Notes under the pieces: model-generated | Seen by the model: the letters and a program-made list of their open reading frames with translations, nothing else | The model's database searches: none | Told to the model about the DNA's origin: nothing | Origin: an uncultured Bacilli bacterium | GTDB taxonomy: Bacteria; Bacillota_I; Bacilli_A; RFN20; CAG-826 | DNA: 6,071 bases | Direction of reading: 5' to 3' | Assembly (NCBI GenBank): GCA_944358755.1 | Contig: CALVRY010000068.1 | Coordinates: forward strand, 1 to 6,071 | In this document: piece after piece, positions 5,082-6,071 of the stretch | How the letters are laid out: the number at the start of each line of letters is the position of its first letter | Position numbering within the stretch: the stretch's first letter is position 1 | Translations under genes and position numbers: made by a program

Positions 5082-5223
5082 AGCAAGAACAAGGATGAAG
5101 AAAAGTGTTCATTTCAACTATTCAATGAGGCAATAAATAACATCTATAATCAATGGCAACAATGGACTAATAAATAGCCTCACAAAGCCCTTACGTTTGC
5201 CTTCTGTTGCGTCAATTTCTTAT
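5082..5223 (+). other. intergenic stretch after the acetyltransferase, possible coding remnant
   Basis: The acetyltransferase frame stays open past its TGA for 31 codons (ending KCSFQLFNEAINNIYNQWQQ and a few more residues) to a TAG at 5175-5177. The opposite strand also has a 33-codon frame without a start (5118-5219). Neither has an independent start or ribosome binding site. The plus frame may be the tail of a lost gene. I see no terminator here, so transcripts probably run into module R. Confidence 0.2.
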
Positions 5224-5275
5224 AGTCAACAATTAAACAGTTTCAAATGTAAGCAAAGAAGTGGCGTCAAGCGTT

Positions 5276-5315
5276 TATTAAGGGGTTTCGTTTCTCTTGT
5301 AAGGGTTTCGTTTTG
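5276..5315 (+). repeat. two tandem 20-bp iteron-like units in module R
   Basis: Units TATTAAGGGGTTTCGTTTCT (5276-5295) and CTTGTAAGGGTTTCGTTTTG (5296-5315) match the units of module L in position and orientation. They are more degenerate than those at 599-638, with TTTCG in place of TGTCG. A further half unit, GTTTTGCTAGTAG, occurs at 5424-5436 just after the module. Confidence 0.6.
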
Positions 5316-5387
5316 TATTAGATCGATAGCACAAAGACATTTGTTAGAAAGATATTTAAAACTGTAGATATAGTAAAATTTACACTT

Positions 5388-5414
5388 TTGCTCGAGAAAT
5401 CGAGCAATTTTTTT
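5388..5414 (+). terminator. intrinsic terminator with GAAA tetraloop
   Basis: TTGCTCGA (5388-5395) pairs perfectly with TCGAGCAA (5400-5407) around GAAA, followed directly by seven T residues (5408-5414) and, after one A, five more. This is a good rho-independent terminator for plus-strand transcripts, possibly the end of the acetyltransferase transcript or of a short RNA from within module R. Confidence 0.75.
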
Positions 5415-5480
5415 ATTTTTGGCGTTTTGCTAGTAGATAAAAATTGGTTCGAACTTATATTTTTAGGATTTTAGTTCTAC

Positions 5481-5558
5481 TAGAAAAACGATACCCCTAC
5501 TAGAAAAGCGATACCCCTACTAGAAAAACGTATCTCTACTAGAGAAATGACACCCCCT
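5481..5558 (-). repeat. four 20-bp iteron-like units in inverted orientation
   Basis: Units are TAGAAAAACGATACCCCTAC (5481-5500), TAGAAAAGCGATACCCCTAC (5501-5520), a 19-base variant at 5521-5539 and a last diverged unit at 5540-5558. On the minus strand they read CTAGTAGGGGTATCGTTTTT, the same sequence as the module units. CTACTAGAAAAAC at 5477-5489 and GTTTTGCTAGTAG at 5424-5436 form a 13-bp inverted repeat with one mismatch, so arrays of both orientations face each other. The remaining stretch 5559-5610 holds nothing I recognise. The array ends about 65 bases before the methyltransferase start and could also act as an operator for it. Confidence 0.75.
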
Positions 5559-5624
5559 AAAAATGAAGATATGACTGAAATAAATGCCTTTTGAAGTTCT
5601 AAAGACTTTGAGAGGTGTTTATAG

Positions 5625-5819
5625 ATGATTAAAGTTATAGAACTTTTTGCAGGTATCGGAAGTCAAAGAGAAGCATTGAAGAGAGCTAATATTGAACACG
5701 AAATTGTGGCAATCAGTGAAAATGATAAATATTCAAGTAGAGCTTATGAATTGCTCCATGGTAAAACTAATAATTTAGGTGACATCAAAGTAACAGATAC
5801 GAGAAGGCCTCAAGATTGA
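5625..5819 (+). pseudogene. C5-cytosine DNA methyltransferase, N-terminal fragment
   Basis: The 64-codon frame starts 7 bases after AGAGGTG (5611-5617). It begins with the S-adenosylmethionine-binding motif I, ELFAGIGSQREAL (residues 6-18), then motif II, VAISENDKYSSRAY (28-41), with Glu32 expected to hold the ribose, and then LGDI (51-54), the start of motif III. Type II C5-methyltransferases are usually 300-400 residues; the catalytic Pro-Cys motif, the ENV motif and the target-recognition region are all absent. Similarity ends at about nucleotide 5790 and the frame finishes with an unrelated VTDTRRPQD tail. The gene was therefore cut by a deletion or insertion and cannot methylate DNA. No restriction endonuclease gene is visible. 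The good ribosome binding site suggests that it was once expressed. Confidence 0.85.
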
Positions 5820-5884
5820 TCAAAATGGCCATTTCCGCGAATAAGGTTATCCGATACCGGGACTTATACGGGAAAAAAGACTGA
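5783..5884 (+). pseudogene. orphan C-terminal coding fragment fused behind the methyltransferase
   Basis: In a different frame from the methyltransferase, 5783-5884 codes for a plausible charged C-terminus including EKASRLIKMAISANKVIRYR and DLYGKKD, ending at TGA 5882-5884. G+C content rises at about 5800, so the DNA joined here has another origin. The fragment has no start codon or ribosome binding site of its own, except a late ATG at 5825. It is probably the 3' end of a gene whose front was lost when the methyltransferase was truncated. I do not recognise the family. The stretch 5885-5940 holds nothing further. Confidence 0.3.
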
Positions 5885-5944
5885 CAGCAAGGGCGTTGCA
5901 ATCAGTCATGTGCAAAAGTGACTTAACCATAAAATGAATAGTGA

Positions 5945-5972
5945 TTGACATTCCCCCCAAAAATATTATAAA
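5945..5972 (+). promoter_or_regulatory. sigma-A type promoter of the right-edge gene
   Basis: A perfect TTGACA (5945-5950), a 16-base spacer and TATAAA (5967-5972) lie 38 bases before the ATG at 6011. The start site would be near 5979, giving a leader of about 30 bases that carries the ribosome binding site. Confidence 0.6.
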
Positions 5973-5988
5973 CGTATATTAGATACGT
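5972..5988. promoter_or_regulatory. operator-like palindrome over the transcription start
   Basis: ACGTAT (5972-5977) and ATACGT (5983-5988) are perfect inverted repeats with a 5-base spacer. The site begins at the last base of the -10 box and covers the expected start site, so a dimeric repressor bound here would block transcription. Autoregulation or control by a helix-turn-helix repressor of the mobile element is likely but inferred. Confidence 0.5.
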
Positions 5989-6010
5989 CAAAATAAGGGA
6001 GGTAAGACCT

Positions 6011-6071
6011 ATGAATCCGTATTGTATGATCAGCAATGCAAAGACCTTTGCTTTTTCCGCAGAAAATCCCA
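6011..6071 (+). CDS. start of an unidentified gene (cut by window edge)
   Basis: An ATG 8 bases after AAGGGAGGT (5995-6003) opens a frame that is still open at the right edge, with 20 residues visible: MNPYCMISNA then KTFAFSAENP. The promoter, operator-like palindrome and strong ribosome binding site upstream make it a real start. The visible part is too short to assign a family. It may be a gene of the surrounding mobile element, whose base composition it shares. Confidence 0.6.
   Translation, partial: MNPYCMISNAKTFAFSAENP

Larger units (their letters stand above)
5224..5424 (+). repeat. noncoding module R (about 200 bp, diverged copy of 527-744)
   Basis: This is the second copy of module L in the same orientation, starting AGTCAAC and ending GGCG. 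It keeps GTAAGCAAAGAAGTGGC, TTTATTAAGGGGTTTCGTTT, AAAGACATTT and the GAAA-loop hairpin. It has two 20-bp units where L has three. The two copies start about 4.7 kb apart and enclose the AT-rich block, the GyrI-like fragment and the acetyltransferase. Confidence 0.7.

Noticed and set aside
1..6071. tRNA, rRNA or riboswitch
   Set aside because: No cloverleaf, rRNA core segment or known riboswitch motif was seen by eye on either strand.

Overview
The window reads as a mosaic stretch of accessory DNA from a Firmicutes genome, most likely a gut clostridial relative (inferred from strong AGGAGG-type ribosome binding sites and clostridial-looking flanking proteins). Several gene fragments, repeated noncoding modules and sharp base-composition changes suggest nested insertions and deletions in a plasmid or integrative element. 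No integrase, relaxase or replication initiator gene is visible. The host cannot be named from the sequence alone.

Left flank (1-520): the C-terminal end of a CPBP-family membrane protease, then the first 30 or so codons of a GC-rich IS5-like transposase, whose start codon lies in the stem of a hairpin. From 527 to 744 lies a noncoding module (module L) with tandem 20-bp repeats and a small GAAA-loop hairpin. A diverged second copy (module R) lies at 5224-5424. Once aligned, the two differ by exactly one 20-bp repeat unit, and they bracket everything in between.

Central AT-rich block (about 745-4215): this stretch is far poorer in G+C than its surroundings and has weak or absent Shine-Dalgarno sites. 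It carries an unrecognised six-helix membrane protein on the minus strand, then a divergently transcribed pair coding for an MTA/SAH nucleosidase and a ZIP-family metal transporter. Facing these is an ADP-ribosylglycohydrolase gene broken by one frameshift and one in-frame stop. A 19-bp direct repeat (666-684 and 4216-4234) lies near both edges of the block. The nucleosidase-transporter pair looks intact and may have a leaderless mRNA.

Right flank (4235-6071): a GyrI-like effector-binding domain cut off from its DNA-binding half, an intact GNAT acetyltransferase, module R with a good intrinsic terminator, and four more 20-bp repeats in the opposite orientation. These are followed by the first 54 or so residues of a C5-cytosine DNA methyltransferase, joined to an unrelated fragment. 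At the right edge a new gene begins behind a clear promoter, a palindromic operator-like site and a strong ribosome binding site.

The most unusual content is noncoding: the paired modules, the iteron-like 20-bp units in both orientations, and the hairpin that shows compensatory base changes between the two module copies. The coding genes do not form one obvious pathway. The window looks like a collection site for cargo around a replicon-like or recombination-prone repeat.
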